A DNA stretch of 64,000 bases from Microbacterium faecale (GTDB lineage Bacteria; Actinomycetota; Actinomycetes; Actinomycetales; Microbacteriaceae), in NCBI RefSeq assembly GCF_014640975.1, contig NZ_BMHO01000001.1, forward strand, positions 196,166 to 260,165, read 5' to 3'. The notes below the pieces were generated by a model that was not told the origin of the DNA, ran no database searches, and saw only the letters and a list, made by a program, of their open reading frames with translations. Every line of letters begins with the position of its first letter. The first letter of the stretch is position 1. A program made the position numbers and the translations under genes. Positions 1 through 8,797 of the stretch are shown one piece after another.

Positions 1-160
1 ACCCGGCGACGGCTCAGGGTCCGGGCTCGGCTCAGGGTCCGGGCTCGGCTCAGGCTCCGGGCTCGGCTCAGGACCCGGCGACGGCTCAGGATCCGGGGAC
101 GGCTCGGGACCCGGCGACGGCTCAGGCTCAGGATCGGGCTCAGGCTCGGGCTCAGGCGCA
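1..160 (-). repeat. Short tandem repeats coding Pro-Glu/Asp-rich spacer
   Basis: Tandem units of 12-18 bp (ggctcagg plus a variable 8-10 bp) encode alternating PEPS, PDPE and PSPG residues. The array continues past the left edge of the window. It is likely prone to length changes by slippage. Confidence 0.8.
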
Positions 161-2724
161 TTCACGGTGTACCCGACGACAGCCTCGGCAACCACCGCGG
201 CGTTGTCGCCGTCCCCCGCGAATCGTGCCTCGAACTCATACTCGCCGGCGGCCAGGCCCTCGAGGGTGTGACGCGCGACGCCGTCGGCGTCAGTCGAGAT
301 CGTCGCCTCCGTGTCTGCCATCGCCGCGAGAGTCTCCGCGCCGGTTCGCGTGACGGAGAAGGTGATCGGCTGGTCGGCGTCGCCGGGATACGCGTCGATG
401 AGGGTCGCTGTGAGCACGACGTCCTCGCCCGCGGTCGACTGCCCACCTTCCGGCGTGACGCCGAGCGTGAGTTGCGGCAGGGCCTTCGCCGTCGCCGGGA
501 ACGTGTACGTCAGCGTCAGCGTGCCATCCTCCTCGAGGACCGTCTCTGCCGGAGAGCCATTCACCGTCCCCACAACGTCCGTGGCGAACGCATCGGCCGA
601 GGCTACCGACGCGGTAATGGTCGCCGTGTACTCCGTTACGGGATCCGCGACCTCTGCGTCTGGCGACCAGGAGACCGCGTCGACCACGTACGCCTCGGAA
701 TCCGCTGGCATCGCGTCAGTATCCAGCGCGTCACCGAACGTCGGTGCACCGAGCGCGACGTCAACCGCAGAGACGATCCGCCCCGAGACGGCGATGAGCT
801 CGTGGTCGGCAGTGGGGTCTTCGAACGTGTGGGTGAGCGAGTCGAGCGGCTCGCCGTCGAGGACGAGCGTCCCCAGGGTGGATCCGTCGGCTGGCACGGC
901 CTCGAACAGCTGCGATCCGTGCGCTGGCACAGAGAACGTTCCCTGCGTCATCCCCTCGGGAAGCGCACCGCCAGGGAGCCCCGACATGTCGACCGGCAGC
1001 ACGGAGCCCACGCCCGCATCGACCGAGGTGCGTACTAACCAAGCAGTCGCGATACCGAGGCCGGCGCCCACACCGGTGCCGATCGCCGCGGCATTTTCGC
1101 CGGGCACGACATCCACCTCGCCTGTGGTCGCGATCGTCACCTGACCAGGGACGCCGCCCGGGAAAGGTCCCGTTCCGATACCTGCACCGCGGTTGCCGCC
1201 TTTGGCCGTCACCGCAGCATCGCCGACGACGGTGACGGGGCCACCGAGACCGAAAGCTCCGCCGCCGATGCCCGCTCCGTCGTTCCCACCGGCGGCCGTG
1301 ACGCTGCCGCCGGTGATCTCCACGACGGCGCCGTCGGCTTCGAACCCGCCGCCGATGCCAGCCGCGCGCGCGCCGCCGAAAGCCACGACGGTGCCGCCCC
1401 GGACGTGCGCCTCGGCGCCGGCCCCCTCAGCCCCGCCGCCGATGCCGGCACCACCCTCGACGCCGGTGGCCGTGACGCTGCCACCCGTGACCGTCACCGT
1501 GCCGCCCGCGCCTTGGTTACCACCACCGATGCCCGCGCCGGCACCCGAGCTCGTCGCCGTGACCGTGCCGCCGTCGACGGTCACCGATCCGCCCGCGCCC
1601 CCGGAACCGCCCCCGACGCCCGCGCCGTTCACACTCGTCGCCTCGACAGCGCCGCCGCTGATCCAGAAGGAGTCGCCCGCAGCGCCGTCACCACCGCCGA
1701 TCCCCGCACCGCTCGTGCTTATGGACGTGACGCTGCCGCCGTGCACGGCCACGTCACCGCCGGCGCCGAGATTGCCGCCGCCGATGCCAGCGCCGGACTC
1801 GCTCGTCGCGGTCACACTGCCGTCCGTGATCGTGACGGAAGGTCCGACGACGCTGTCACCGCCCCCGATCCCCGCGCCGGTCGTCGATGTCGCGGAAACG
1901 GCGCCGCCCGATATCACGACGCTGCCGCTACCGGCGCCCTCGTTCCCACCCCCGATGCCCGCGCCGCTCTCGCTTGTCGCTGTCACACTGCCGTTCGTGA
2001 TCGACACGTGGTACCCCGCCGCCGTAGGGCTTCCCCCGATCCCGGCCCCTTCACTGCTCGAGGCTGTGACCGAACCGCCGTTGATGGCGACCACGGCGCT
2101 CCCGTGACGGCCGCTACCGATGCCCGCGCCTGATGAGCTCTCGGCGTTGACAACGCCGCGGTTGATGACGACGCGCATGTCAGCGGACACGCCGCCGCCG
2201 ATCCCAGCTCCAAACCAGCTGCTCGCGTTCACCGTGCCGCCATTGATCGTGACCGTTCCACCACGGCCAGTCCCCGGACTGCCGATACCCGCTCCGTCGA
2301 CGACAGCACTGGCGTACAGGGTGCCCTCCGCGTGCTCCACCACGGACTGGTTGTAGACGGTGAGGGCCGCATCGCCATCGACGGCGATCGCTGCCGCGTT
2401 GATGTCGCTCGGGTCCGTTCCCGCTGACAGGAGGCACCCCGCACCCAACACAAGGTGTACGTCACCCGATGTCGTGATTCCGTTCGGGAAGCTCAACGCG
2501 CTGTCGCAGAGGTACCACCCCGCGGTCAACGCCGCCTGGTCGGAGCTCAAAACGTCGATACCTGCGGGTAGCGGCTGCTCCGTCCCGTCGGCGTCGACGT
2601 ACACGTCGTCTGCTGCCTGGGCGGGCGCGGCGAGGCCGAGGATCCCGATGGCGACGGCAGACACGACGGCGACGGCGCGCCATCCGATTGAGCGGGATCC
2701 GTTAGCGCGCGCGAGCGTCGACAC
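1..2724 (-). CDS. Secreted cell-surface repeat protein (C-terminus beyond window)
   Basis: Visible part is 908 codons, open to the left edge. The GTG at 2724 is chosen because AAGGAG lies 6 nt upstream. A signal peptide follows (basic start, hydrophobic core, cut near AAPAQA-AD). Then come about 15 repeats of 27-30 residues, each with the core GAGIGGG followed by a hydrophobic strand and GGSVTATS-like turns (DNA 1075-2297). Next is a stretch without repeats, an Ig-like domain (about 180-450), and a Pro/Glu/Asp/Ser-rich tail (1-160) typical of a wall-spanning spacer. The regular glycine turns suggest a parallel beta-helix or solenoid, as in adhesins; this is inference. An LPXTG or membrane anchor may lie beyond the edge. 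Substrate or partner is unknown. Confidence 0.8.
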   Translation of the reverse strand, partial: MSTLARANGSRSIGWRAVAVVSAVAIGILGLAAPAQAADDVYVDADGTEQPLPAGIDVLSSDQAALTAGWYLCDSALSFPNGITTSGDVHLVLGAGCLLSAGTDPSDINAAAIAVDGDAALTVYNQSVVEHAEGTLYASAVVDGAGIGSPGTGRGGTVTINGGTVNASSWFGAGIGGGVSADMRVVINRGVVNAESSSGAGIGSGRHGSAVVAINGGSVTASSSEGAGIGGSPTAAGYHVSITNGSVTATSESGAGIGGGNEGAGSGSVVISGGAVSATSTTGAGIGGGDSVVGPSVTITDGSVTATSESGAGIGGGNLGAGGDVAVHGGSVTSISTSGAGIGGGDGAAGDSFWISGGAVEATSVNGAGVGGGSGGAGGSVTVDGGTVTATSSGAGAGIGGGNQGAGGTVTVTGGSVTATGVEGGAGIGGGAEGAGAEAHVRGGTVVAFGGARAAGIGGGFEADGAVVEITGGSVTAAGGNDGAGIGGGAFGLGGPVTVVGDAAVTAKGGNRGAGIGTGPFPGGVPGQVTIATTGEVDVVPGENAAAIGTGVGAGLGIATAWLVRTSVDAGVGSVLPVDMSGLPGGALPEGMTQGTFSVPAHGSQLFEAVPADGSTLGTLVLDGEPLDSLTHTFEDPTADHELIAVSGRIVSAVDVALGAPTFGDALDTDAMPADSEAYVVDAVSWSPDAEVADPVTEYTATITASVASADAFATDVVGTVNGSPAETVLEEDGTLTLTYTFPATAKALPQLTLGVTPEGGQSTAGEDVVLTATLIDAYPGDADQPITFSVTRTGAETLAAMADTEATISTDADGVARHTLEGLAAGEYEFEARFAGDGDNAAVVAEAVVGYTVNAPEPEPEPDPEPEPSPGPEPSPDPEPSPGPEPSPEPEPSPDPEPSPDPEPSPG
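1075..2297 (-). repeat. In-gene tandem repeats, ~15 x 81-90 bp (GAGIGGG units)
   Basis: Degenerate in-frame repeats within the secreted protein. Each unit starts with the coding for GAGIG(G/S)G and ends before the next. Spacing varies by one to three codons, so the units have diverged in sequence while keeping the glycine positions. Confidence 0.8.
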
Positions 2725-2882
2725 GGGAGACTCCTTCAGGGGGCATCGGAGCACTCCGCAGAGCGCGACGATCGCGGGCAAGATCAGGCCGACAGTAGCG
2801 CATTCGGGCAGATTTCGGAATACCGGCAACCGAATGTATCCCCAGGTGTCGCCCGCCGCCCGCGGGGCGCGTCCGCGCAGAC

Positions 2883-2938
2883 TCCGGTCGCGCAAACGCA
2901 CCTTTATCCGGGCAGGAAGGTGCCTTTGCGCGACCGGA
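2883..2938. terminator. Long inverted repeat, probable ctaG terminator
   Basis: Arms of 22 bp at 2883-2904 and 2917-2938 pair with one mismatch around a 12-nt loop. It lies 39 nt past the stop of the CopD-CtaG gene and upstream of the surface-protein gene. No T-tract follows on either strand, as is common for actinobacterial terminators. Confidence 0.65.
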
Positions 2939-2976
2939 ATGGGACGGATGCCGCGGGGAGCGCGAGCCAGGCCGCG

Positions 2977-4950
2977 CTACAGGCCGCGGGCGCGGTCGCG
3001 GTCGGCGATCCGCTGCAGGCGCTGGTTGTATTCCTCGAGCTCGGCGTCGCCGGTCCGATCCGCGTGTCTGTCGCGTCGCTTCTGCGTGCGCTCATCACTG
3101 CGGCTCCACTGGATCGCCACCGTCATCGCCGTGATCACGGTCGGGATCTCACCGATCGACCAGGCGATGCCGCCGCCGATGTATTGATCCTCAAGCGGTG
3201 TCGGCCCCCATTCTCGCCCCATGGATCCGAACCACTCGGCGACGATGAGCCCCTCACTGGTCATGATCGCGATGCCGAAGAACGCATGCATCGCCATGAC
3301 GACGATGAGCAGCACGAGGCGCCCGGCGTACGGCAAGCGATACGGCACGGGATCGATGCCGATGAGCGTCATCGAGAAGAGATAGCCCGAGATGAGGAAA
3401 TGCGCGATCATCCACTGGTGCCCGAGATGGTCGTACAGACTCCAACGGAACATGTCGCTGAAGTAGAACAGCCAGAGGGATCCGATGAAGATCACGGCCG
3501 CGACGAGCGGGTGCGTGAGAACCTTCGCGATCGGGGTCTGCACGATCCAGAGGATCCACTCGCGCCCGCCGCGCGTGCCGTCCGTGCGGCGATGGATGGC
3601 GCGGGAGGCGAGCGTGACCGGCGCGGCCGCGACGAGCATCAGCGGGATGTCCATCGACAGCAGCATGTGCAGCAACATGTGCATGCTGAAGAGGTAGTGA
3701 CCGTAGGCGTTCAGCGGACCGCACGTCACCCAGATCAGCTGGGCGATGCCGAGCATCCACAGCACGGTGCGGAACACCGGCCAGGAATCGCCCCGGCGCT
3801 TGAGGCGCCAGACGCCGGCCGCGTAGAAGAAGGCCGCGAAGAGCCCGACCGTGAGCCAGAGGGGGTCGATCTCCCACTCGGTAAACCATGCGCTCACCGT
3901 CAGTTCGGGCGGCAGGTCCCTTTCGTTGAGGATCTCGGCGGGCGTGCGCTGCGTGAGCTCGTTCTCGCCACCCGGAGGAGCCGAGCGTGCCAGCGCCGCA
4001 GCCGCCCCCGAAGCGATGCCCATGAACACGAACTCGAGCGCGATCACCGCCCAGAACATCGCGTTCTTCTCGGCGCTGCGGGCGATGAGCTTCCGGCGGT
4101 ACGCCGCGCCGAGCACGCCCATCGCGATGAGCATGACGATCTTCGCGAGCAGCACGAGCCCGTACGGGTGCGTCACGAGCTCCGCGATCGAGGAGATGGA
4201 CGCGAGCGATCGCAGGAAGCCGGAGCTCGCGACGACGACGAACATGACGAGCGCGAGCGACGAGTAGCGCTCGAGCACCGCCCGCATCCGTGCCCGGTCG
4301 ACCACGGGCCGGATCGCGACGAGAACGACGAGCCCGCCGAGCCAGACCGCGGCGCCCAGGATGTGCAGCGTGACCGCGGTGACGACGAGGTTGTGGTCGG
4401 CGAGACTCCCCTCGTGGCTCTGCGTCGCCATCGGCACGAGGCTCGCCGCCGCGAGCACGGTGGTGATGAGCGTCGACACCCAGCTGCGCGCGGCGAACGC
4501 CAGCACGGTGACGACACCTCCCGCGACCGTCTGCATCAACCACGCCTGCCCGATCTCGCGCTCGGTGAGGAAGCGACCGAGCTGCTCGCCGAACTGCGGG
4601 CTGAGCGACACCTGCGGGTTGAGGGACAGTAAGAAGTTGAGGAAGGTCGTCGCGCCGCTCGCGACCGTGAAGACGGCGGCGCCGATCGAGGCGGTGTCCA
4701 TCGCGACACCGAACGCGCGTTCGGCGGGCTTCAGCGCGAAGAGCGCGAGCACGAGGGACCCGAGCGCGACTGCACCCGAGATATTGACCAGCAGCTTCGC
4801 GATGGGCAACGTCCAACGGACGAAGGCACCGGGATCCTGCAGCGGAAGCGGATTCGCGCCCCCCGCGATGACGAGGGAACCCACGAGCGCCACCCCTGCT
4901 GACAGCAGGAGGATGACGGGCCCGAGCCCGCGGAGCACACGCGAATCCAC
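2977..4950 (-). CDS. CopD/CtaG fusion: copper import and cytochrome c oxidase assembly protein
   Basis: 657-residue polytopic membrane protein. The N-terminal half resembles CopD/YcnJ copper-uptake proteins (many helices, residues about 10-330). The C-terminal half is a CtaG (caa3-type oxidase assembly factor) domain, with conserved histidines in the stretch around HYLFSMHMLLHMLLSMDIPL. The fusion is common in Actinobacteria and is thought to deliver copper to the CuB site of cytochrome oxidase. The GTG at 4950 is preferred over the in-frame TTG at 4956 because AGGA lies 7 nt upstream of it. The tail is basic and highly charged (RRDRHAD...RDRARGL). Monocistronic, between two long hairpins. 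Confidence 0.88.
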   Translation of the reverse strand: MDSRVLRGLGPVILLLSAGVALVGSLVIAGGANPLPLQDPGAFVRWTLPIAKLLVNISGAVALGSLVLALFALKPAERAFGVAMDTASIGAAVFTVASGATTFLNFLLSLNPQVSLSPQFGEQLGRFLTEREIGQAWLMQTVAGGVVTVLAFAARSWVSTLITTVLAAASLVPMATQSHEGSLADHNLVVTAVTLHILGAAVWLGGLVVLVAIRPVVDRARMRAVLERYSSLALVMFVVVASSGFLRSLASISSIAELVTHPYGLVLLAKIVMLIAMGVLGAAYRRKLIARSAEKNAMFWAVIALEFVFMGIASGAAAALARSAPPGGENELTQRTPAEILNERDLPPELTVSAWFTEWEIDPLWLTVGLFAAFFYAAGVWRLKRRGDSWPVFRTVLWMLGIAQLIWVTCGPLNAYGHYLFSMHMLLHMLLSMDIPLMLVAAAPVTLASRAIHRRTDGTRGGREWILWIVQTPIAKVLTHPLVAAVIFIGSLWLFYFSDMFRWSLYDHLGHQWMIAHFLISGYLFSMTLIGIDPVPYRLPYAGRLVLLIVVMAMHAFFGIAIMTSEGLIVAEWFGSMGREWGPTPLEDQYIGGGIAWSIGEIPTVITAMTVAIQWSRSDERTQKRRDRHADRTGDAELEEYNQRLQRIADRDRARGL

Positions 4951-5000
4951 GCCCAAATCCTAGTTCGCGCCGCCTGACTGATCACCCCACCTCACACCGA

Positions 5001-5059
5001 GTGGGTCGCCAGAGTTTGCAGCTTCTGCTCCCGCAGAGCTGCAAACTCTGGCGACCCAC
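5001..5059. terminator. Perfect 23-bp inverted repeat
   Basis: Arms 5001-5023 and 5037-5059 are exact reverse complements with a 13-nt loop. A further 5-bp pair (4991-4995 with 5061-5065) flanks them across short bulges. It sits 50 nt upstream of the CopD-CtaG start and past the HU terminator, so it could stop read-through or form a mobile palindromic element. No T-tract. Confidence 0.5.
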
Positions 5060-5129
5060 CGTGAGGTACCGACGTCACGAGGCATGACACGACGGCGGCG
5101 TGAGGAAGCGGCGAGGCGCGAGGGGCAAC

Positions 5130-5190
5130 GGGCGAGGGCGAGCGGCGAGGGCCAGGGCCAGGGCGAGGGCGAGGGTGAGGGTGAGGGTGC
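5130..5190. repeat. (GGGNNA)n hexamer array
   Basis: Seven uninterrupted period-6 units at 5149-5190 (GGGCCA x2, GGGCGA x2, GGGTGA x2, GGGTGC), preceded by GGGCGA x2 at 5130-5141 and a 7-nt interruption. The run of at least four GGG tracts with 3-nt spacers fits a G-quadruplex on the plus strand. Confidence 0.7.
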
Positions 5191-5214
5191 GCCCCACACC
5201 GGGGCACACACGTC

Positions 5215-5248
5215 AGCGGGCGCCCTCCCCGTGGGGAGAGCGCCCGCT
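5215..5248 (-). terminator. HU gene terminator hairpin
   Basis: 16-bp arms (5215-5230 and 5233-5248) with one mismatch and a tight 2-nt centre, starting 16 nt past the HU stop codon. Very GC-rich, no T-tract. Confidence 0.75.
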
Positions 5249-5263
5249 TGAGACGTCGTCGTC

Positions 5264-5551
5264 TTACTTGACGGCGGCCTTGAGCTTCGAGCCAGCGGTC
5301 ACCTTGACGCGCTTGCCGGCCGGGATCTTGATCTCGGCGCCGGTCTGCGGGTTACGGCCCGTGCGCGCGGCGGTGTCGACCTGCTCGAACGCGATCCAGC
5401 CGGGGATCGAGACCTTCGATCCCTTGGCCACGGACTCCGACACGGTCTTGAAGAGCGCGTCGAGCACACCCGAGACGGTGGCCTGGCTCTGACCGGTGGA
5501 GCTCGCGATGCTCGCGACGAGCTCGGTCTTCGTGATGTTCTTGTCGGCCAT
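5264..5551 (-). CDS. hup: HU-family DNA-binding protein
   Basis: 95-residue nucleoid protein that bends and compacts DNA as a dimer. It shows the HU layout: helical N-terminus (KNITKTELVASIASSTG), dimer core, then the DNA-binding arm with the GRNPQTGAEIKIPA signature. There is no lysine/alanine-rich tail, so it is the short form. The frame is open further upstream, but the ATG at 5551 is the start because GGAGG lies 6 nt before it and the HU family begins here. Transcribed alone, with its own terminator and a palindrome in its leader. Confidence 0.96.
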   Translation of the reverse strand: MADKNITKTELVASIASSTGQSQATVSGVLDALFKTVSESVAKGSKVSIPGWIAFEQVDTAARTGRNPQTGAEIKIPAGKRVKVTAGSKLKAAVK

Positions 5552-5613
5552 TGTCTTCCTCCATCGGCGCTGCGCGCCGTGACGAATCGTTTGACCGAGA
5601 GTCTGGACCCTCG

Positions 5614-5633
5614 GCTCGGTCGTGCGACCGAGC
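5614..5633 (-). promoter_or_regulatory. Palindrome in hup leader region
   Basis: GCTCGGTCG-TG-CGACCGAGC, 9-bp perfect arms, about 63 nt upstream of the hup start. Could be an operator or a 5' leader hairpin; the sequence does not say which. Confidence 0.4.
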
Positions 5634-5752
5634 ACAAAACTAGCGCGAATGCCCGACTTTCCGCGTATTTCCGCGGGTTCTGACCGATTCCGACGGGCGT
5701 GTCGCCTCGAAACTGTGACGGATGTGAAGGATGTGACGAACGGGACAGCGAA

Positions 5753-5782
5753 AAGGGGCGAGGCCCGAAGACCCCGCCCCTT
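5753..5782 (-). terminator. Terminator of the rpmB-rpmG-rpsN operon
   Basis: 8-bp arms AAGGGGCG and CGCCCCTT enclose a further short GG/CC pairing. It begins 14 nt past the rpsN stop codon. Confidence 0.75.
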
Positions 5783-5796
5783 GTCGTGCGTCGTGC

Positions 5797-6102
5797 TTAC
5801 CAGCTCGACTTGGTGATGCCCGGCAGCTCGCCGCGGTGCGCCATCGCGCGGAACCGCACACGGGACAGGCCGTACTTCGAGAGCACACCACGGGGGCGGC
5901 CGTCGATGACGTCACGCGAGCGCACGCGGACGGGCGAGGCGTTGCGGGGCAGCTTCTGCAGCCCAACGCGCGCGGCCTCGCGCTCCTCGTCCGAAGCGTT
6001 CGGGTTGACGAGGGTCTTCTTCAGCTCGTGACGCTTCTCGGCGTAACGGGCCACGATCTCCTTGCGCTGTTCATTGCGCGCAATCTTGCTCTTCTTAGCC
6101 AT
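5797..6102 (-). CDS. rpsN: 30S ribosomal protein S14 (cysteine-free type)
   Basis: 101 residues, the long S14 form, with the conserved [34 protein letters not shown] region near the C-terminus. It lacks the CxxC pairs of the zinc-binding form, so it works without zinc. The start lies 2 nt after the L33 stop, with GAGGAG inside the end of the L33 gene, which shows translational coupling. Last gene of a three-gene ribosomal operon. Confidence 0.97.
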   Translation of the reverse strand: MAKKSKIARNEQRKEIVARYAEKRHELKKTLVNPNASDEEREAARVGLQKLPRNASPVRVRSRDVIDGRPRGVLSKYGLSRVRFRAMAHRGELPGITKSSW

Positions 6103-6104
6103 GC

Positions 6105-6275
6105 TCAGCGCTCCTCACGGAAGTCGACGTGCTTGCGGACGACCGGGTCGTACTTCTTCAGCACGAGGCGGTCAGGGTTGTTGCGGCGGTTCTTCTTCGT
6201 CACGTAAGTGAAGCCGGTTCCCGCCGTCGAACGAAGCTTGATGATCGGACGAACGTCCTGCTGCTTCTTCGCCAT
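6105..6275 (-). CDS. rpmG: 50S ribosomal protein L33 (cysteine-free type)
   Basis: 56 residues ([14 protein letters not shown]...[10 protein letters not shown]). Typical short basic L33 with the [18 protein letters not shown] core. No CxxC motif, hence the zinc-independent version. The ATG overlaps the L28 stop codon by 1 nt (TGATG), and the stop is 2 nt before rpsN. Confidence 0.96.
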   Translation of the reverse strand: MAKKQQDVRPIIKLRSTAGTGFTYVTKKNRRNNPDRLVLKKYDPVVRKHVDFREER

Positions 6276-6511
6276 CAGAGCTTCACCCCCTTCGCGAGAA
6301 GGTCCTTGACGACCGACTCGATTCCACGTGCATCGATGACCTTCATTCCGCGAACCGACACGTTCAGCGTGATCTTACGACCCAGCGAGGGGACGAAATA
6401 GGTCTTCTTCTGCACGTTCGGGTCGAAGCGACGCTTGGTGCGCCGGTTCGAGTGCGAGATGTTGTGACCGAAGCCGGGTACGGCTCCCGTCACCTGGCAC
6501 ACAGCAGCCAT
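6275..6511 (-). CDS. rpmB: 50S ribosomal protein L28 (cysteine-poor type)
   Basis: 78 residues starting MAAVCQVTG and containing [13 protein letters not shown] and the [14 protein letters not shown] core of L28. Only one cysteine, so no zinc ribbon. AAGGAG lies 8 nt before the ATG. First gene of the L28-L33-S14 operon. No Zur-type box is visible in its 176-nt upstream region, so despite the zinc-independent type there is no direct sign here of zinc regulation; it may be the housekeeping copy. Confidence 0.97.
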   Translation of the reverse strand: MAAVCQVTGAVPGFGHNISHSNRRTKRRFDPNVQKKTYFVPSLGRKITLNVSVRGMKVIDARGIESVVKDLLAKGVKL

Positions 6512-6532
6512 AGTTCACTCTCCTTCAGTACC

Positions 6533-6550
6533 GTGGCCCAGACAGGCCAC
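6533..6550 (-). promoter_or_regulatory. Small hairpin upstream of rpmB
   Basis: GTGGCC and GGCCAC arms with a 6-nt loop, 22 nt upstream of the rpmB start. May be a leader structure; short, so a chance occurrence is possible. Confidence 0.25.
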
Positions 6551-6687
6551 CCAAGATCTCTTGCCTGCACGACCGCCACCCGCCCGCGAACGGGCTGTGT
6601 TCGACCAGCGATCGTACGAACTGCACGCAGGAGTGCGTACAGCCAACGATCAAGACTACCAGAGTCCCGGCTCGGCGGCTCCCAGCT

Positions 6688-8091
6688 TCACCACGGCCCG
6701 ACTTCGCACCAGCTCGCAGCGAACCCGGGTGCCGTGGCCACGAGTTCGCCCGAGCGGATGTCTTGCACGCGCGTCTCGAGGTCGCGCGGCAATGGCTGGA
6801 CGCCACGGTCGAACGCGTTGCGCACGATGTCGGGCGCAACGGTGACGGCGGCGTACTGCGCACTCGGCGATGCGCACACCTGCTGCAGCGCGTCACCAGC
6901 CGCGACGGTCGCGACGTCGGTCACGGATCCGCCTGCTGCCGCGACGACCCGCGAGTCGGCGGGCGTGCCCTCGACCATCTCGGCATAGCCGCGCAGGGTG
7001 CCGCCCGTCGCGAGCGGGATCATGTGTCCGAGGATCGTCTCGCCGCCGAGGTCGACGTCGTCGACCGGCACTTCCTCGCCGGAGGAGAGGTCCAGCTCGG
7101 TGAAGCCCTCCTCGACCCGCCAGACGAGCGCGGTATACGTCGATCGAGCGACGCCTTGGATCCCGCCGGCCTGCCCGAACGCGGTCGCGGATTCGTCGTC
7201 CGTATCCAGGAGCGTGAGGTCACCCGAAAAGTCATTGAGGAGCAGCGATGATGTCTCCGGCACGAACCGCCACCGGTCGATGCTCCGCTCCTCGCCCCCG
7301 ACCGTGACGGGTTCGGCTGCCTCACCCGAGGCGAACGCGTCGCGCAGGGATCCGGTGAACAGCACGTTCGCACGGCCGGATTCGGCGGTGAGCTCAGCAT
7401 CCGAGAACGTGTAGCCGTAGAGCTGTCCGCGCGCGGAGACCTGGAGTCCCGTCAGGGTCCCGTCGCCGGGAATCGCGACGTCGGCGGCCTCCCCCGACGC
7501 ACGATCGACGACGGTGAGGCTCATCTGCTCAGCCTCCCCCGTCGTCACCGCGAGGTACGCGCTCGTCGCGCGGAAGTCGTCGATCGCGTCCGCGGCGAAG
7601 ATGGCTGTGGCATCGTCGGTCCCGATCTCGTGCCGCACGATCTGGTCGGGCCCGTCCGGATCCCGCACCAGGGTCAGCAGGCTCGCCGCGGGCGTCGTGA
7701 AGCGGGTCTCGAGGTCGGAGGACGGTCCGGATCCGAGGCCCGTCACCCCCGCGACACGCACCGTGTAGTCGACGTCGGCATCCAACGCCGTGGGGAACCG
7801 CACGCCGACCGTGCGGCCCGCCGCGTCGACGGTGAACTCCGTCTCGGGCTCGACCGTCACCTGCGACGCGTCGATCGGCGCGAGCGCCTGGTCGGCCGTG
7901 AAGATGACGCGGCTGCCGGACTCGCGCGTCGCGGCTTCCGGATCCACCTGCACCTCGGTGACGCGCGGCCCCTGCGTGAGGCTCACCGCGGCCGCCCCGA
8001 CCGAGATCGCCGCGAGCACCCCGACGGTGACCACGAAGGCCAGGACGAAACGACGACGGTGCCGCGCGGAGCGACGCGTTCTAGTACTCAT
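6688..8091 (-). CDS. Membrane-anchored extracellular protein with Ig-like and propeller-like regions, zinc operon
   Basis: 467 residues. A basic N-terminus (MSTRTRRSARHRRR) precedes one membrane segment (FVLAFVVTVGVLAAISVGAAAV), so most of the protein lies outside. Residues about 50-150 look like an Ig/Big-type fold (PRVTEVQVDPEAA...YTVRVAGVTGLGSGPSSDLETRFTTP). The rest has repeated beta-strand blocks that could form a propeller. It overlaps the end of the TIGR03943 gene by 11 nt, so it is the last gene of the zinc operon. The start at 8091 is the first ATG after the overlap. No enzyme motif seen. A role in surface metal handling is inferred only from context. Confidence 0.75.
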   Translation of the reverse strand: MSTRTRRSARHRRRFVLAFVVTVGVLAAISVGAAAVSLTQGPRVTEVQVDPEAATRESGSRVIFTADQALAPIDASQVTVEPETEFTVDAAGRTVGVRFPTALDADVDYTVRVAGVTGLGSGPSSDLETRFTTPAASLLTLVRDPDGPDQIVRHEIGTDDATAIFAADAIDDFRATSAYLAVTTGEAEQMSLTVVDRASGEAADVAIPGDGTLTGLQVSARGQLYGYTFSDAELTAESGRANVLFTGSLRDAFASGEAAEPVTVGGEERSIDRWRFVPETSSLLLNDFSGDLTLLDTDDESATAFGQAGGIQGVARSTYTALVWRVEEGFTELDLSSGEEVPVDDVDLGGETILGHMIPLATGGTLRGYAEMVEGTPADSRVVAAAGGSVTDVATVAAGDALQQVCASPSAQYAAVTVAPDIVRNAFDRGVQPLPRDLETRVQDIRSGELVATAPGFAASWCEVGPW

Positions 8092-8797
8092 ACGGATCCG
8101 TGGGCTCCGCGATGGTCTCCGCGCCCGTCGCCTCGATCGCCAGCCCGTCCTCCGCGACGACGATCTCGCCGGTGAGCTCGACCCACTGCCCCGTCTCGAG
8201 GCCATCCGGGAGCCCGGGGCCGACCGGCAGGCTCGCCGACTGCGCGTCGATGACGCAGTGCGTAATGACGAGCCGCGTGAGGCTTGGGGATCCGCTCTCA
8301 TCTGCCGTGATGAAGCCCGTCAGCGCGACCGTCTCCCCCTCGTAGCGCTCCGGACTCGTCGCGGTGGCGAACGTCGCCGACCAGTCGCCGACGCCGAAAC
8401 CGGACGTGTCGACGATGCCGAGCTCGACGTCGTCCGCGCCAGCGAACAGCGGCGGCGTGCCCGTGTCACGCTCCATCGCGAGCTCGGCCGACAGCGCCGC
8501 CGGGGGCAGCACGAGCGCGGCGAGCGCGACGACGGTGGCGATGCCTCCGCCGGCGACCGCGGCGACGAGGCCGGCGCGAGACTCGGATCCGTGGTCGTGC
8601 CCGTGGTCCTGATGCTCCTCGCCCGGCCGCAGCGCGAAGGAGGCGACCGTGCCGACGAGGATCAGTATGGCCATCCCGCACGCGAACCAGGCCTGCGCCG
8701 GGTTGATATACAGCTGCAGCCGCCCCGTGAACGTCAGGCTCAGGGTGACCACGGCGAGGATCGCGGCCAGCCCGACGCCCAGCCACCTAGCCCACAA
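8081..8797 (-). CDS. TIGR03943-family membrane protein (YcgQ-like), partner of the adjacent permease
   Basis: 238 residues with two or three N-terminal membrane helices, a cytoplasmic or external His/Asp stretch (HQDHGHDHGSES), another helix (about 75-100), then a C-terminal soluble domain (DUF1980-like) with a conserved cysteine in ITHCVIDAQ. Members of this family sit next to UPF0718 permeases and are often in zinc (Zur) regulons. Overlaps the permease gene by 11 nt. Exact reaction unknown; a metal-permease subunit is the usual proposal. Confidence 0.88.
   Translation of the reverse strand: MWARWLGVGLAAILAVVTLSLTFTGRLQLYINPAQAWFACGMAILILVGTVASFALRPGEEHQDHGHDHGSESRAGLVAAVAGGGIATVVALAALVLPPAALSAELAMERDTGTPPLFAGADDVELGIVDTSGFGVGDWSATFATATSPERYEGETVALTGFITADESGSPSLTRLVITHCVIDAQSASLPVGPGLPDGLETGQWVELTGEIVVAEDGLAIEATGAETIAEPTDPYEY

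Larger units (their letters stand above)
4951..5263. other. 313-nt gene-free stretch with hairpins and G-tract repeats
   Basis: Lies between the start of the CopD-CtaG gene and the end of the HU gene. It holds a perfect 23-bp inverted repeat (5001-5059), a (GGGNNA)n array (5149-5190 plus two earlier copies at 5130-5141) and the HU terminator (5215-5248). No open frame here has a ribosome-binding site or coding character. Confidence 0.7.

Noticed and set aside
1193..2107. Proline-rich plus-strand frame opposite the surface-protein repeats
   Set aside because: The complement of GAGIGGG repeats automatically gives [11 protein letters not shown] text; no ribosome-binding site or signal peptide.
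1075..2297. Regular repeats that could suggest a CRISPR array
   Set aside because: Repeats are in frame, coding and degenerate with no unique spacers between identical repeats.
2920..4632. Open frame of 570 codons opposite CopD-CtaG
   Set aside because: Low-complexity charged translation, antisense to a clear membrane protein.
5249..5260. TGAGAC after the HU terminator as an operator half-site
   Set aside because: Single half-site without a partner; expected by chance.
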